58,335 nucleotides of DNA from Pyrinomonadaceae bacterium MAG19_C2-C3 (GCA_024330265.1 JANDLT010000031.1:1-58335); one strand, 5' to 3'. Numbered from the stretch's first letter, positions 9,080 through 18,971 are shown. Numbers and translations: made by a program. The notes: generated by a model from the letters alone, not told the origin.

Positions 9080-9643
9080 TTGAACTCAACATCAACCGCA
9101 CCACCAAAGCCTGAGCCTTCGGCGTTCAACGAACGACGCAGACGATTTATCGGCAACCTGCGCCTCCTCGAAGAACACGACGACGGTCCTTCACGCGCAG
9201 GCTTGGCGGCGTTGCGTGCCGGACTCCGCACCAAAAACGGGATCGCCATCGAGATGATGCCGCACGTCGTGCCATATCTGGACGAGCGCGAACACACCAA
9301 CGATTGCTGGTTCTTCGCCATCGCCGCGCTATTCGCCGCGCACCCGCTCACCACGAAAGAGAACATATCGCTCGGCGGCTCATTCGGTCGGCTGCGCGAG
9401 AAATCCGGCTCAATCGAGAAACGCTTTCAACTCTTGCTCGCCAGCGATGAAGAAGACCTTTTCGAGCGACTCAAGAAGATTGTCAGCCTGCTTAAAGCGC
9501 ACAACGTACCGGTCAACTGGTACGCGCTGCTGAGAGATTTGACGACACGCTCTTGGGACGACCCGCAACGCCACCTCCAACTGGATTGGGCGCGCGACTT
9601 CTACCGATCCGCTCCGATTAAATCCACACCCAACGCTTCTTGA
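9080..9643 (+). CDS. casB: Cascade small subunit Cse2
   Basis: A 187-aa basic, helical protein of the Cse2/CasB family, which forms the dimeric belly of Cascade and stabilises the R-loop. Diagnostic features are the early 'RRFIGNLRLLEEHDDGPSRAGLAALR' helix, the 'FFAIAALFAAHP' helix and the late 'WARDFY' motif. The start is TTG, chosen because AGGAGG lies 9 nt upstream (9065-9070) and no ATG fits better. It ends 8 nt before the cas7 ATG. Confidence 0.9.
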   Translation: MNSTSTAPPKPEPSAFNERRRRFIGNLRLLEEHDDGPSRAGLAALRAGLRTKNGIAIEMMPHVVPYLDEREHTNDCWFFAIAALFAAHPLTTKENISLGGSFGRLREKSGSIEKRFQLLLASDEEDLFERLKKIVSLLKAHNVPVNWYALLRDLTTRSWDDPQRHLQLDWARDFYRSAPIKSTPNAS

Positions 9644-9651
9644 GGAACACT

Positions 9652-10908
9652 ATGAAAATCGAACTTCACCTTATTCAGAGTTTCGGACCTTCGTGCCTGA
9701 ACCGCGACGACACCAACTCGCCGAAGGATTGCGATTTCGGCGGCGTGCGCCGCGCGCGCATCTCGTCGCAGTGCTTTAAGCGCGCCTTACGCGGCTACTT
9801 TCGCGCCAACAACCTCGTGCCGGTCGGCGAGCGTACCAAGCGTCTGCGCGATGAATTAGTACCGCGCTTGAGTGATCTACAGCCATCCGAACTTGTGCCT
9901 TACGCGGTGGATGCCTTTGTGAATACTTACTACTCCAAGCCGGACGGCAAGAACCCGGCGCACGCCGCGGTACTTCTGTTTCTTTCCGAAACCGAGATGG
10001 AGACGGTCGCTCAGATCGTGCGCGAGAAGTGGGACAGCCTGCAAGACATTGCCAACAAGCGCGCTATGAAGGTCGCCGAAATCACAGCTAAAAACGCCAA
10101 AAAGAAAAGCAAGCCTGCTGACGAGCCTACGTCAGGAGGCGAGGTGGATAGCGATTCGGGAGGAGGGAAGTACGAGAACCTTCCCAAGCCTGAAGTCGAT
10201 AAAGAGATTGTCGGGCGATTGAAAGATGCAGCCCTTTCGTCAGACATCGCGCTTTTCGGTCGTATGCTCGCTGAACACACCGAACACAAAATCGAAGCCG
10301 CCTGTCAGGTCGCACACGCGATTTCGACACACGCCGTCGCGCCCGAATTCGACTTCTTCACCGCCGTCGATGACCTCAAGCCGGACACGGAAGATGCCGG
10401 AGCCGGGATGCTCGGCGAAACCGGTTTCAACGCCGCCGTTTTCTACCGTTACGCTTTGCTTGACGGCAAAGCACTTGCGCGTAACTTGGGTGATGACAAT
10501 GCCGCCGCGACGGAGACCGCACGTGCCTTCCTTCAAGCATTCATCTATGCCTTGCCGACCGGCAAGCAGAACTCTATGGCGGCGCAAAACCTGCCCTCGC
10601 TCGGTTTCTTCGTCGTGCGCGAAAGCGGCGCGCCGATGAATCTTGCTAACGCCTTCTGCACTCCGGCACGTCCCATTAAAGAATTTGATTCAACCAAAGG
10701 CTCGATAAAGGAGATTGGTCTTCTCGAAGGTTCAGTGAAGATGTTTGCCGATTACTGGCAGCGTTACACAGGGGTTTATGGAACCGACGGCATCATCTCC
10801 ACCGCGCTGTTCTGCCTCGACGGAAGCGAGTATGTGAGCGCACTCGGCGAAGCGGCTTCGGTTCAGAGTGCCATTGAAAAGACAATTACAGCGGCGGAAC
10901 GCGCCTAG
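9652..10908 (+). CDS. casC: Cascade backbone subunit Cas7e
   Basis: Backbone protein that polymerises along the crRNA (six copies in E. coli Cascade). It starts with the characteristic 'IELHLIQSFGPSCLNRDDTNSPKDCDFGGVRRARISSQCFKRALR', where 'RxRxSSQxxKRAxR' is the family hallmark. The ATG at 9652, preceded by GAGGA at 9642-9646, is preferred to an in-frame TTG at 9640. The protein is 418 aa, longer than the usual 350-380. Part of the excess is a Lys/Ser/Gly-rich insert at about residues 143-180, probably a disordered loop. It ends 10 nt before cas5. Confidence 0.93.
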   Translation: MKIELHLIQSFGPSCLNRDDTNSPKDCDFGGVRRARISSQCFKRALRGYFRANNLVPVGERTKRLRDELVPRLSDLQPSELVPYAVDAFVNTYYSKPDGKNPAHAAVLLFLSETEMETVAQIVREKWDSLQDIANKRAMKVAEITAKNAKKKSKPADEPTSGGEVDSDSGGGKYENLPKPEVDKEIVGRLKDAALSSDIALFGRMLAEHTEHKIEAACQVAHAISTHAVAPEFDFFTAVDDLKPDTEDAGAGMLGETGFNAAVFYRYALLDGKALARNLGDDNAAATETARAFLQAFIYALPTGKQNSMAAQNLPSLGFFVVRESGAPMNLANAFCTPARPIKEFDSTKGSIKEIGLLEGSVKMFADYWQRYTGVYGTDGIISTALFCLDGSEYVSALGEAASVQSAIEKTITAAERA

Positions 10909-10918
10909 GGAGGTATGG

Positions 10919-11635
10919 ATGCCGACGACGCTACTAATGCAACTCGCGGGACCGATGCAGTCGTGGGGCTTTCGCTCGCGCTTCGACAACCGTGATACAG
11001 GTTTGGAGCCGACCCGTTCGGGCGTAATCGGCTTGTTGTGCGCCGCACTGGGACGTGGGCGAGACACTGACCTGCGTGAATTTGAATCTTTGCGTATGGG
11101 CGTGCGCGTGGACGCGGCGGGGCGTATTGCGGTGGATTACCACACCGCACAACCCGTATGGCGCGGCTCCACTGCAACGACCGTGTCCAACCGCTACTAC
11201 CTTGCCGACGCACGCTTCCTCGTCGCTCTTCAATCTGATGAGGTAGCGTGGCTACAAGACATTGAAGCCGCGCTCCGAAATCCCATGTGGTCGTTATTTC
11301 TGGGACGCAAATCGTTTGTGCCGTCGCTGCCGCTGCACTTGGAAACTTCTGGCTTGCGAGAGGGCGAAGTCGAGCGGGTATTGAAAACCGAAGCGTGGCG
11401 TTGGCTGTCTGAAATAGAGTGTGACGCGGTCGGAATTTCACCGCACTTGCGGCTCGTGCTTGAAACGGATAAGCCGCGTGACGGTGTGGCGACGAACGAC
11501 GCGCCACGCGACTTCGCACGCAGACGCTACGGCTCGCGCTACCTACGCACAGACTTCTGCCAGCCGCCGACCGCGCGGCATCCGCTCGCCGAAGAACCGC
11601 GCTTCAAATACAAGCGCAATGAGGTATCCCGATGA
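10919..11635 (+). CDS. casD: Cascade subunit Cas5e
   Basis: A 238-aa Cas5e protein, which binds the 5' handle of the crRNA at the foot of Cascade. Diagnostic features are 'LLMQLAGPMQSWGFRSRFDNRDTGLEPTRSGVIGLLCAALGRGR' at the N-terminus and 'FLGRKSFVPSLPLHLE' near residue 120. The ATG at 10919 is chosen because GGGAGG (10908-10913) sits just upstream and it follows the cas7 stop by 10 nt; the open frame extends further upstream but without homology. Overlaps cas6e by 4 nt. Confidence 0.93.
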   Translation: MPTTLLMQLAGPMQSWGFRSRFDNRDTGLEPTRSGVIGLLCAALGRGRDTDLREFESLRMGVRVDAAGRIAVDYHTAQPVWRGSTATTVSNRYYLADARFLVALQSDEVAWLQDIEAALRNPMWSLFLGRKSFVPSLPLHLETSGLREGEVERVLKTEAWRWLSEIECDAVGISPHLRLVLETDKPRDGVATNDAPRDFARRRYGSRYLRTDFCQPPTARHPLAEEPRFKYKRNEVSR

Positions 11636-12354
11636 TTTTCATCTCAATGCTGCGGCTTGACCCGATGTCGCGCCGTGTGCAAACGGAACTTTCGCGTTGC
11701 TACGAGATGCATCGCACGCTCTGCCACGCCTTTCCGAATCTCTCCGGTGATGAGTGGACGGCAGCGCGCGTGTTGTTCCGCGTTGACGACGATGGCGGAA
11801 GTCTAAAACTGCTTGTCCAGTCGAAGCATGAACCCGACTGGCACGCCTTCTCACATCATCTCAACGGCGCACGCTACCTACTTGCCACGCCGCAGGTCAA
11901 AGAATGGGAGCCGCAGTTTCGCACAAGTCAGACGTTGCGGTTTCGTCTTTTAGCCAACCCGACATTTCGACCGAAAAAAAACGACGGGAGTGACGGCGAG
12001 CGGCGTGGGCTGTACCGCGAAGCTGAACGCCTCGACTGGCTCGCGCGCCAAAGCACCAGATGCGGCTTTGCGCTGCCGCAATCGCGAACGACGTTGCGAA
12101 GAAACGGTGTGCCTTTAATCTTTCGCGGTCGCCCCCACGATGAATTGACGCTCGATCTGCCGACGTGTCAGGTCATAGACCTCAACGACGGGAGACGCTT
12201 TCCATCATCCGACCGGAAAATTCAATTCTCTGCCGCCCGTTTCGACGGTGTGCTTCAAGTAACGGATGTCGAATTGTTCCGCCACGCCTTGGAGAACGGC
12301 ATCGGAGCCGCGAAGGGCTTCGGCTTCGGTCTGCTCTCCGTCGCCCCAATCTAA
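11632..12354 (+). CDS. casE: crRNA-processing endoribonuclease Cas6e
   Basis: A 240-aa Cas6e/Cse3 protein that cuts the pre-crRNA at the base of the repeat hairpin and remains bound in Cascade. His27 in 'RCYEMHRTLCHAF' with Tyr24 corresponds to the known catalytic Tyr/His pair of the family. The C-terminus has the glycine-rich RAMP loop 'NGIGAAKGFGFGLLSVAP'. The ATG overlaps the end of cas5e (ATGA), implying coupled translation. The repeat's 16-bp palindrome fits a hairpin substrate. Confidence 0.93.
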   Translation: MIFISMLRLDPMSRRVQTELSRCYEMHRTLCHAFPNLSGDEWTAARVLFRVDDDGGSLKLLVQSKHEPDWHAFSHHLNGARYLLATPQVKEWEPQFRTSQTLRFRLLANPTFRPKKNDGSDGERRGLYREAERLDWLARQSTRCGFALPQSRTTLRRNGVPLIFRGRPHDELTLDLPTCQVIDLNDGRRFPSSDRKIQFSAARFDGVLQVTDVELFRHALENGIGAAKGFGFGLLSVAPI

Positions 12355-12391
12355 ATTATAAGATTGAAAACGGACGGGAAGGAGAACTGGT

Positions 12392-13360
12392 ATGAAAACC
12401 AAAGATTTGCACGCGCTTCCGAAAGTGCGCGACAGCGCGAGTTATCTATACGTCGAGCATTGCCGCATTGACCGCGAAGCGAAAGCCATCGCTCTACACG
12501 ATGCGGAAGGCAGCTATCAAGTTCCGTGTGCAAACCTCACGACGCTGATGGTTGGACCCGGAACCAGTATTACGCACGCCGCCGTGCAGACGCTCGCCGA
12601 CGCCGGAACGCTCGTGTTGTGGATGGGCGAACAGGGCGTCAGGTTTTACGCGCAAGGCATGGGCGAAACACGCGCAGCGCGCAATCTGTTGCGTCAAGCG
12701 TGGCTGTGCTCACACGATAAACTGCGTCTGCGCGTCGTGCGAAGACTTTATGAAATGCGCTTTGTCGAAACACTTGACGAAAACTTGACCCTGCAACAGA
12801 TACGCGGCAAAGAAGGCATTCGCGTTCGTGAAGCTTATCAGCAAGCTAGTCGCGCCAGCGGCGTAGAGTGGGCAGGACGCGCCTACAAACGTGACGCTTG
12901 GAAAGATGCCGATCCAGTCAACCGCGCTTTGTCAGCCGCCAACAGTTGTCTTTACGGCATCTGTCACGCCGCGATTGTCTCTGCCGGATATTCGCCCGCG
13001 CTCGGTTTCATACATACGGGAAAAATGCTGTCGTTCGTCTATGACATCGCCGATTTGTACAAAGTTGAACTGACCGTGCCGCTCGCGTTTCAAGTTGCGG
13101 GAGAACTAGCCGGGTCAAACACGGAAACGGAAATACGACGCCGCTGCCGCGATACGTTTTACGAAGGCAAGTTGTTGCAACGCATTATTCCCGACATTGA
13201 ACAGGCACTCGCGGTTGCCGACCCAAAGACCGACACCATTCCCGACTTCGATGCGGACGAAGCATTACCCGGCGGATTATGGAACCCGGAAGCCCATACC
13301 GTACAAGGCGGCATCAATTGGAGCGACGACCCGGAAGGAGGTGAGCAGGCATGGTCGTGA
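12392..13360 (+). CDS. cas1: Spacer integrase Cas1 (I-E type)
   Basis: A 322-aa Cas1e. All metal-binding residues of the E. coli enzyme are present at the same numbering: Glu141 in 'RGKEGIRVREAY', His208 in 'ALGFIHTGK', and Asp218 and Asp221 in 'FVYDIADLYK'. With Cas2 it captures prespacers and integrates them at the leader-proximal repeat. GGAGAA at 12380-12385 supports the ATG. Cas2 begins inside its last codons (10-nt overlap). It looks fully functional. Confidence 0.95.
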   Translation: MKTKDLHALPKVRDSASYLYVEHCRIDREAKAIALHDAEGSYQVPCANLTTLMVGPGTSITHAAVQTLADAGTLVLWMGEQGVRFYAQGMGETRAARNLLRQAWLCSHDKLRLRVVRRLYEMRFVETLDENLTLQQIRGKEGIRVREAYQQASRASGVEWAGRAYKRDAWKDADPVNRALSAANSCLYGICHAAIVSAGYSPALGFIHTGKMLSFVYDIADLYKVELTVPLAFQVAGELAGSNTETEIRRRCRDTFYEGKLLQRIIPDIEQALAVADPKTDTIPDFDADEALPGGLWNPEAHTVQGGINWSDDPEGGEQAWS

Positions 13361-13626
13361 TGATTCTGGAAAGCGCACCCGTCAGCGTGCGCGGCGAGTT
13401 GACTCGTTGGCTTTCGGAGCCACGCGCTGGCGTGTTCGTCGGCAACATCTCCGCAATGGTGCGCGAAAAGCTTTGGGAAATGGTTTGCACGAAGGTTAAG
13501 GGAAAGGGCGGCGGGATGCTGATTCAAACTACCGCTACGGAACAAGGCTACACCATCCGCACGCACGGAAATACGACTCGAACTATTCGAGACTTCGGCG
13601 GTCTTTTTCTGGTAAAAATACGCTAA
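13351..13626 (+). CDS. cas2: Cas2 (I-E type)
   Basis: A 91-aa Cas2e protein, the central dimer of the Cas1-Cas2 integrase. The family patterns 'MVVMILESAPVSVRGELTRWLSEPRAGVFVGNISAMVREKLWEMV' and 'GGMLIQTTATEQGYTIRTHG' are intact. The start lies inside cas1 and is preceded by GGAGGTGAG. The stop is only 18 nt before the first CRISPR repeat, so any leader sequence used for spacer acquisition must overlap this gene's 3' end. Confidence 0.93.
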   Translation: MVVMILESAPVSVRGELTRWLSEPRAGVFVGNISAMVREKLWEMVCTKVKGKGGGMLIQTTATEQGYTIRTHGNTTRTIRDFGGLFLVKIR

Positions 13627-13644
13627 TTGCTGTGTTTTCACAGT
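13627..13644 (+). promoter_or_regulatory. Very short cas2-array gap (possible leader end)
   Basis: Only 18 nt separate the cas2 stop from the first repeat. They contain a small hairpin, CTGTG-TTTT-CACAG (13630-13643), touching the repeat. A second small inverted repeat, CTCGAA-CTA-TTCGAG, lies in the cas2 end at 13577-13591. Type I-E leaders are usually longer, so the functional leader probably overlaps cas2. Confidence 0.4.
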
Positions 13645-16600
13645 ATGTTCTCCACGCGCGTGGAGATGAACCGGTTATCCGCGACTGGGCAGCCCTAGCA
13701 GTCAAATGTTCTCCACGCGCGTGGAGATGAACCGATGTAGGCTTTATGTCAGAAGGGCGTAAGGAAATGTTCTCCACGCGCGTGGAGATGAACCGCCGCT
13801 CCCCGACAACATCGTTCAAGTCGAGCTATGTTCTCCACGCGCGTGGAGATGAACCGTTACCGACGATGAGATGACCGACTCTGCCGGGATGTTCTCCACG
13901 CGCGTGGAGATGAACCGCTTACGCGAATCTTTGAAAGCCGAACGTGAAGATGTTCTCCACGCGCGTGGAGATGAACCGCACGATTACACCGTGCTGTGCG
14001 CGTTCTGCGCATGTTCTCCACGCGCGTGGAGATGAACCGTTCTATCGCGCTCCCTAACAACCGCTTGCAACATGTTCTCCACGCGCGTGGAGATGAACCG
14101 GCGGGGACGCGCTCAATGCTTCTTTACTGATTATGTTCTCCACGCGCGTGGAGATGAACCGACACGCAAACCAAACTGCGCCCCCCTGCACGAATGTTCT
14201 CCACGCGCGTGGAGATGAACCGTGACAGCCCCGCAAGTGAGGTGCAGAGCGTGAATGTTCTCCACGCGCGTGGAGATGAACCGTCTGAAACAAGTTGATA
14301 AACAGGAGAAAAGACATGTTCTCCACGCGCGTGGAGATGAACCGGGTAAGCGCGTCACCAACGCACGTGGCGGCTAATGTTCTCCACGCGCGTGGAGATG
14401 AACCGCTGGTGATAATGGGCAAGTCTTGAATCGTTCAATGTTCTCCACGCGCGTGGAGATGAACCGAAATCAAAAGCGTTTTGCGACGATGCCACATAAT
14501 GTTCTCCACGCGCGTGGAGATGAACCGACCGCCGCGACGCATGGGTCGCGGTGCATCTTATGTTCTCCACGCGCGTGGAGATGAACCGCGGCGGCGGTGA
14601 ACTTGCTTAACGCGATGCACATGTTCTCCACGCGCGTGGAGATGAACCGCAGCCGAACGCTTGAGCTAACGCGGGCGCGCGATGTTCTCCACGCGCGTGG
14701 AGATGAACCGTAGTTCGCACGTCGTCGCCGTGCGGTCGCACCATGTTCTCCACGCGCGTGGAGATGAACCGAAGGCGATTCGCGCGCGGCATTTTTGCTT
14801 GTCATGTTCTCCACGCGCGTGGAGATGAACCGGAAACCGAACCATGAAAATCAATCTAACCGCCATGTTCTCCACGCGCGTGGAGATGAACCGCGGTGCG
14901 GATTCGAGTTGCGCCTTGTACTCCTATGTTCTCCACGCGCGTGGAGATGAACCGTCCCATAAAGCGCGTGACACGTCGGGCGAATAATGTTCTCCACGCG
15001 CGTGGAGATGAACCGCAAGACGTAAGCAACCAAGATCAATTCAACGAATGTTCTCCACGCGCGTGGAGATGAACCGCCGTGCGGTGTGCGGTTGCATAGA
15101 CAGCTTTCATGTTCTCCACGCGCGTGGAGATGAACCGGCACATTCGAGTTTCCGGCGAACGGCGACGAAATGTTCTCCACGCGCGTGGAGATGAACCGCA
15201 GTTCCGCCGCTTCCTTCTCGGTGCGAACCGATGTTCTCCACGCGCGTGGAGATGAACCGTCTTCGTTGAGCGTGCGTCCGATGTTCTTTACATGTTCTCC
15301 ACGCGCGTGGAGATGAACCGCAACCGAACTACTGTTTATGAGACTAAATGCTATGTTCTCCACGCGCGTGGAGATGAACCGTTAGCCACACAGAGCAACG
15401 CCGCTTCGCCATCATGTTCTCCACGCGCGTGGAGATGAACCTTCCGGGCGAACAACCCTTTGTTAGCTGGACTGATGTTCTCCACGCGCGTGGAGATGAA
15501 CCGTCACATGGGAAGACGGCGATTTGCTGCCGCACATGTTCTCCACGCGCGTGGAGATGAACCGGTGTTCTGATATTCAATCTTAACGATGCGCTCATGT
15601 TCTCCACGCGCGTGGAGATGAACCGGTAAGGTTTTTGGCAGCGCGGGCTATGCGAGCATGTTCTCCACGCGCGTGGAGATGAACCGCATCCGATGACGAA
15701 AAAAGTACTCTTTCCGCCATGTTCTCCACGCGCGTGGAGATGAACCGTCGAAACCCTATAACAGACGGCGTGCGTTACGATGTTCTCCACGCGCGTGGAG
15801 ATGAACCGCGCACGCGGCGACGTTGGGATGTGGCGAACACATGTTCTCCACGCGCGTGGAGATGAACCGTTCGCGCAAAATCATTATCTGATCTTCCCGA
15901 CATGTTCTCCACGCGCGTGGAGATGAACCGATATTAACCGTGTCAAGGGGGTGTTCATTGACATGTTCTCCACGCGCGTGGAGATGAACCGCACGCGAAT
16001 TAGCGATGACGCAAGAGGTCAAGAATGTTCTCCACGCGCGTGGAGATGAACCGACGGAGACGAAGCCCGATAGATAACCGATGCTATGTTCTCCACGCGC
16101 GTGGAGATGAACCGAGAAGCGGAACGAGTTTATAGCTTTGGTAAGGATGTTCTCCACGCGCGTGGAGATGAACCGACCGCGATAAAATCTTTGAATTACT
16201 TGAGAAGATGTTCTCCACGCGCGTGGAGATGAACCGCGGGGAAAAGTGGAAGTAGTCAATGTTGCGCGATGTTCTCCACGCGCGTGGAGATGAACCGTTT
16301 TCAACGCGACCGATGTAGGGCTTGCCTTCATGTTCTCCACGCGCGTGGAGATGAACCGTTCGCGGGCGACTCGCCTTTGTTTTCTTTGCCATGTTCTCCA
16401 CGCGCGTGGAGATGAACCGTTTTGCCTGAACCGGCGACGGCGTTAACCATGATGTTCTCCACGCGCGTGGAGATGAACCGTCGCGGAAGCCCTTAATCGC
16501 TTTCATGCGCTGATGTTCTCCACGCGCGTGGAGATGAACCGTCGCTGGCGAGGGTCGCGCTGCAAGCGGTTGTATGTTCTCCACGCGCGTGGAGATGAAC

Positions 16601-17700
16601 CGCATTCCGTGACGGTCGCCACGGAAGCGGCAACATGTTCTCCACGCGCGTGGAGATGAACCGTTCGCGCATGGGCAATCGCGCGCACGGATGATATGTT
16701 CTCCACGCGCGTGGAGATGAACCGTAATCGTCTGTGTATGTTCCTTCATCGTCGCTATGTTCTCCACGCGCGTGGAGATGAACCGGTACTGGTCGCACTC
16801 GTGGCATAACTGCACGGATGTTCTCCACGCGCGTGGAGATGAACCGTGTTGATAGGCGCGATTGAAGTTGACCCGCACATGTTCTCCACGCGCGTGGAGA
16901 TGAACCGTTCGCACACCTTTCAGACTACAAGGTGCAGCCATGTTCTCCACGCGCGTGGAGATGAACCGAATCGTCAAACAGATGACAAGTCTGTGGTAAG
17001 ATGTTCTCCACGCGCGTGGAGATGAACCCGAAGCCCACGTCTTTCGCAGCCTGTGCGATCTATGTTCTCCACGCGCGTGGAGATGAACCGAACGCATGAA
17101 CGCGAAAACCGCCATGACCGTCATGTTCTCCACGCGCGTGGAGATGAACCGTGCATGGTAACGGTCAACGCTCCGGTCAAGTTATGTTCTCCACGCGCGT
17201 GGAGATGAACCGGTTGTGCCAGTCCGACGCGGTTTGACGTGTCCATGTTCTCCACGCGCGTGGAGATGAACCGGATGCGACGCTCTTACGTGCAAGCAAT
17301 GCCCGATGTTCTCCACGCGCGTGGAGATGAACCGAGTTGATTGCGAATGAAAGCGTATCGCCCTGCATGTTCTCCACGCGCGTGGAGATGAACCGGGTTA
17401 GCGGATTTAACGGAAAAACGTAATCGCATGTTCTCCACGCGCGTGGAGATGAACCGCGTAGTGACGCTCTACGTCGCGCTCTTTACGAATGTTCTCCACG
17501 CGCGTGGAGATGAACCGAGCGAGTCGGCGGCGGCGGGAAGCGTGGCGGTATGTTCTCCACGCGCGTGGAGATGAACCGGGCAATTCGACTCTCTCACGAC
17601 GCGAACAAGCATGTTCTCCACGCGCGTGGAGATGAACCGTTTGTGCGTTCATCCATTGCCGCTCACCTCTTATGTTCTCCACGCGCGTGGAGATGAACCG
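13645..17700 (+). CRISPR. Type I-E CRISPR array, 67 repeats, 66 spacers
   Basis: Repeats are 29 nt, beginning ATGTTCTCCACGCGC and ending GTGGAGATGAACCG, with the perfect palindrome CTCCACGCGCGTGGAG inside and an AUGAACCG-type crRNA 5' handle. They recur every 61 nt from 13645 to 17700. I confirmed register at many points: all spacers are 32 nt except one of 33 nt (15992-16024). Repeats are nearly invariant; two differ in the last base (T at 15442, C at 17029). Repeat orientation predicts transcription on the + strand, leader on the cas2 side. No duplicate spacers and no match to other parts of the window were noticed by eye. Long frames translated from the array are artefacts of the repeat. 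Confidence 0.98.
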
Positions 17701-18381
17701 ATTTATTTGCTTGAAAGCGAAGCATACGCACAACAGGTAAAGCGAAACGATACGGTCGGCGACAGAGGTTTAGACCCGGCACTCGTTCCGTCTATCGTCG
17801 CCAAAGCGCACGCTGCCGGACTCAGAGTTAGCGCGCATGTTGACACCATCACTGACTACCGGGTTGCGCTTAGAGCGGGCGTTGACGAGATGGCGCATCT
17901 ACCGGGGTACTACTTCGGCGAGAAAGACGACAGACGCAAGTACGAACTCACTATCGAAGACGCGAAAGAAACGGCACGGCGCGGCGTGTGGGTTGTGCCG
18001 TGTCCAATCGTTTACGAACGGGCGGATGCCAAGACGCTGGCGCGGATTGACGAATTGCGAACTCGTAATTTAACGCTTTTGAAAAAGCACCGGGTGAACA
18101 TCGCACTCGGCTCTGACAACTACGGCAGCACTCCACTCAACACCGTGCTGTATCTCAACAAGACAGGGGCGTTTAGCAATCTTGAGACGCTAAAGATGTG
18201 GTGCGAGGCGACACCACAAACCATCTTTCCGAAACGCAAAATCGGGTTTTTGCGTAAAGGCTATGAAGCGAGTTTCCTCGTGCTTGACGGCAACCCTGTT
18301 AAAGACTTCGCGCAAATCAACAACATCCGATTGCGCTTCAAGCAAGGGCGGTTTCTAACTTCTGTTGAAAAGAAGCCGTAA
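17701..18381 (+). pseudogene. Amidohydrolase, 3' fragment fused to the CRISPR array
   Basis: The reading frame continues out of the last CRISPR repeat into about 227 codons of an amidohydrolase-family (imidazolonepropionase-like) protein: 'GLDPALVPSIVAKAHAAGLRVSAHVDT', 'GVDEMAHLPGYY', 'IALGSDNYG', 'KIGFLRKGYEASFLVLDGNPVKDF'. The N-terminal half with the HxH metal site is missing, and homology begins only a few codons after the repeat. It is therefore a remnant cut off when the array end and this gene were joined. There is no start codon outside the repeats. Not expected to be functional. Confidence 0.8.
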
Positions 18382-18458
18382 TCTGCGACAAGTAATTTGA
18401 TTCGTCACCGAAATAAATCATTCATTAACGTCGTCATAGTTGCTTATGTGCCGTTCGC

Positions 18459-18632
18459 CTAGCGCAACCGAATCAAAACACAGAGGTACCGCCTTCTTGT
18501 AATTACTTTAGATGAAGTATGCACTGTTGGCTTCAAGATTGCGTTTCGCGTCGAGTTGATTTGAGCATTGGCGCACACTGAACCGAGCACCATGCATCTA
18601 GCAATCATTAACAGGGACAAAAGTCTTTTCAT
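18459..18632 (-). pseudogene. Possible remnant of a secreted protein
   Basis: From the ATG at 18632 (minus strand) the product begins like a signal peptide (Lys-Arg, a hydrophobic stretch, then 'SVCANAQ' with an Ala-x-Ala type cleavage site) and ends after 57 codons. A weak GAGAAG ribosome site precedes it. Nothing recognisable follows the signal sequence, so it may be the 5' stub of a lost gene. The rest of 18382-18874 holds nothing I can support. Confidence 0.3.
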
Positions 18633-18906
18633 CTTTCTTCTCACTTTCAAAGTTGTTGTCAAGAAAAGGTTGGAGTGTAGAAAGGGTCAAGTCACGAGAG
18701 GGTTGTGTTCGGTAAACTTAACCACCTCGGTAACGTTAACTCTTGAAGCCGCTGGTATTTGCAAAAAAGTCCGCGAAAGGCTGTTGCACTATGACAATAA
18801 CCCGAAACAAAACCCGACTGTAATGTCCAATTGAGATGATAGTCCGCATCCGATGCATTGAAAGCAGTGGAGTTGGGAGTGTCAATAATTTTGATGGTAT
18901 GAAGCA

Positions 18907-18969
18907 GGCACCTCCTGCCGCAGGTCTTTGCTAGACTCGCAGCGGTTCAGGATCGTAGAAGGAGGTGCC
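18907..18969 (+). promoter_or_regulatory. Hairpin covering the transposase ribosome site
   Basis: GGCACCTCCT (18908-18917) is perfectly complementary to AGGAGGTGCC (18960-18969), which contains the Shine-Dalgarno sequence of the transposase (ATG at 18972). Pairing would hide the ribosome site and limit translation; the upstream arm overlaps the left terminal repeat. Confidence 0.65.
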
Positions 18970-18971
18970 GG

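Noticed and set aside
17611..17700. In-frame start codons inside the last CRISPR repeats for the amidohydrolase frame
   Set aside because: The ATG belongs to the repeat. The protein homology begins only after the array, so this is a fusion scar, not a gene start.
13583..17733. Many long minus-strand frames with repeating 'FISTRVENM', 'HLHARGEH', 'SSPRAWRT' peptides
   Set aside because: They are translations of the CRISPR repeat and spacers, a well-known artefact; none has independent evidence of coding.
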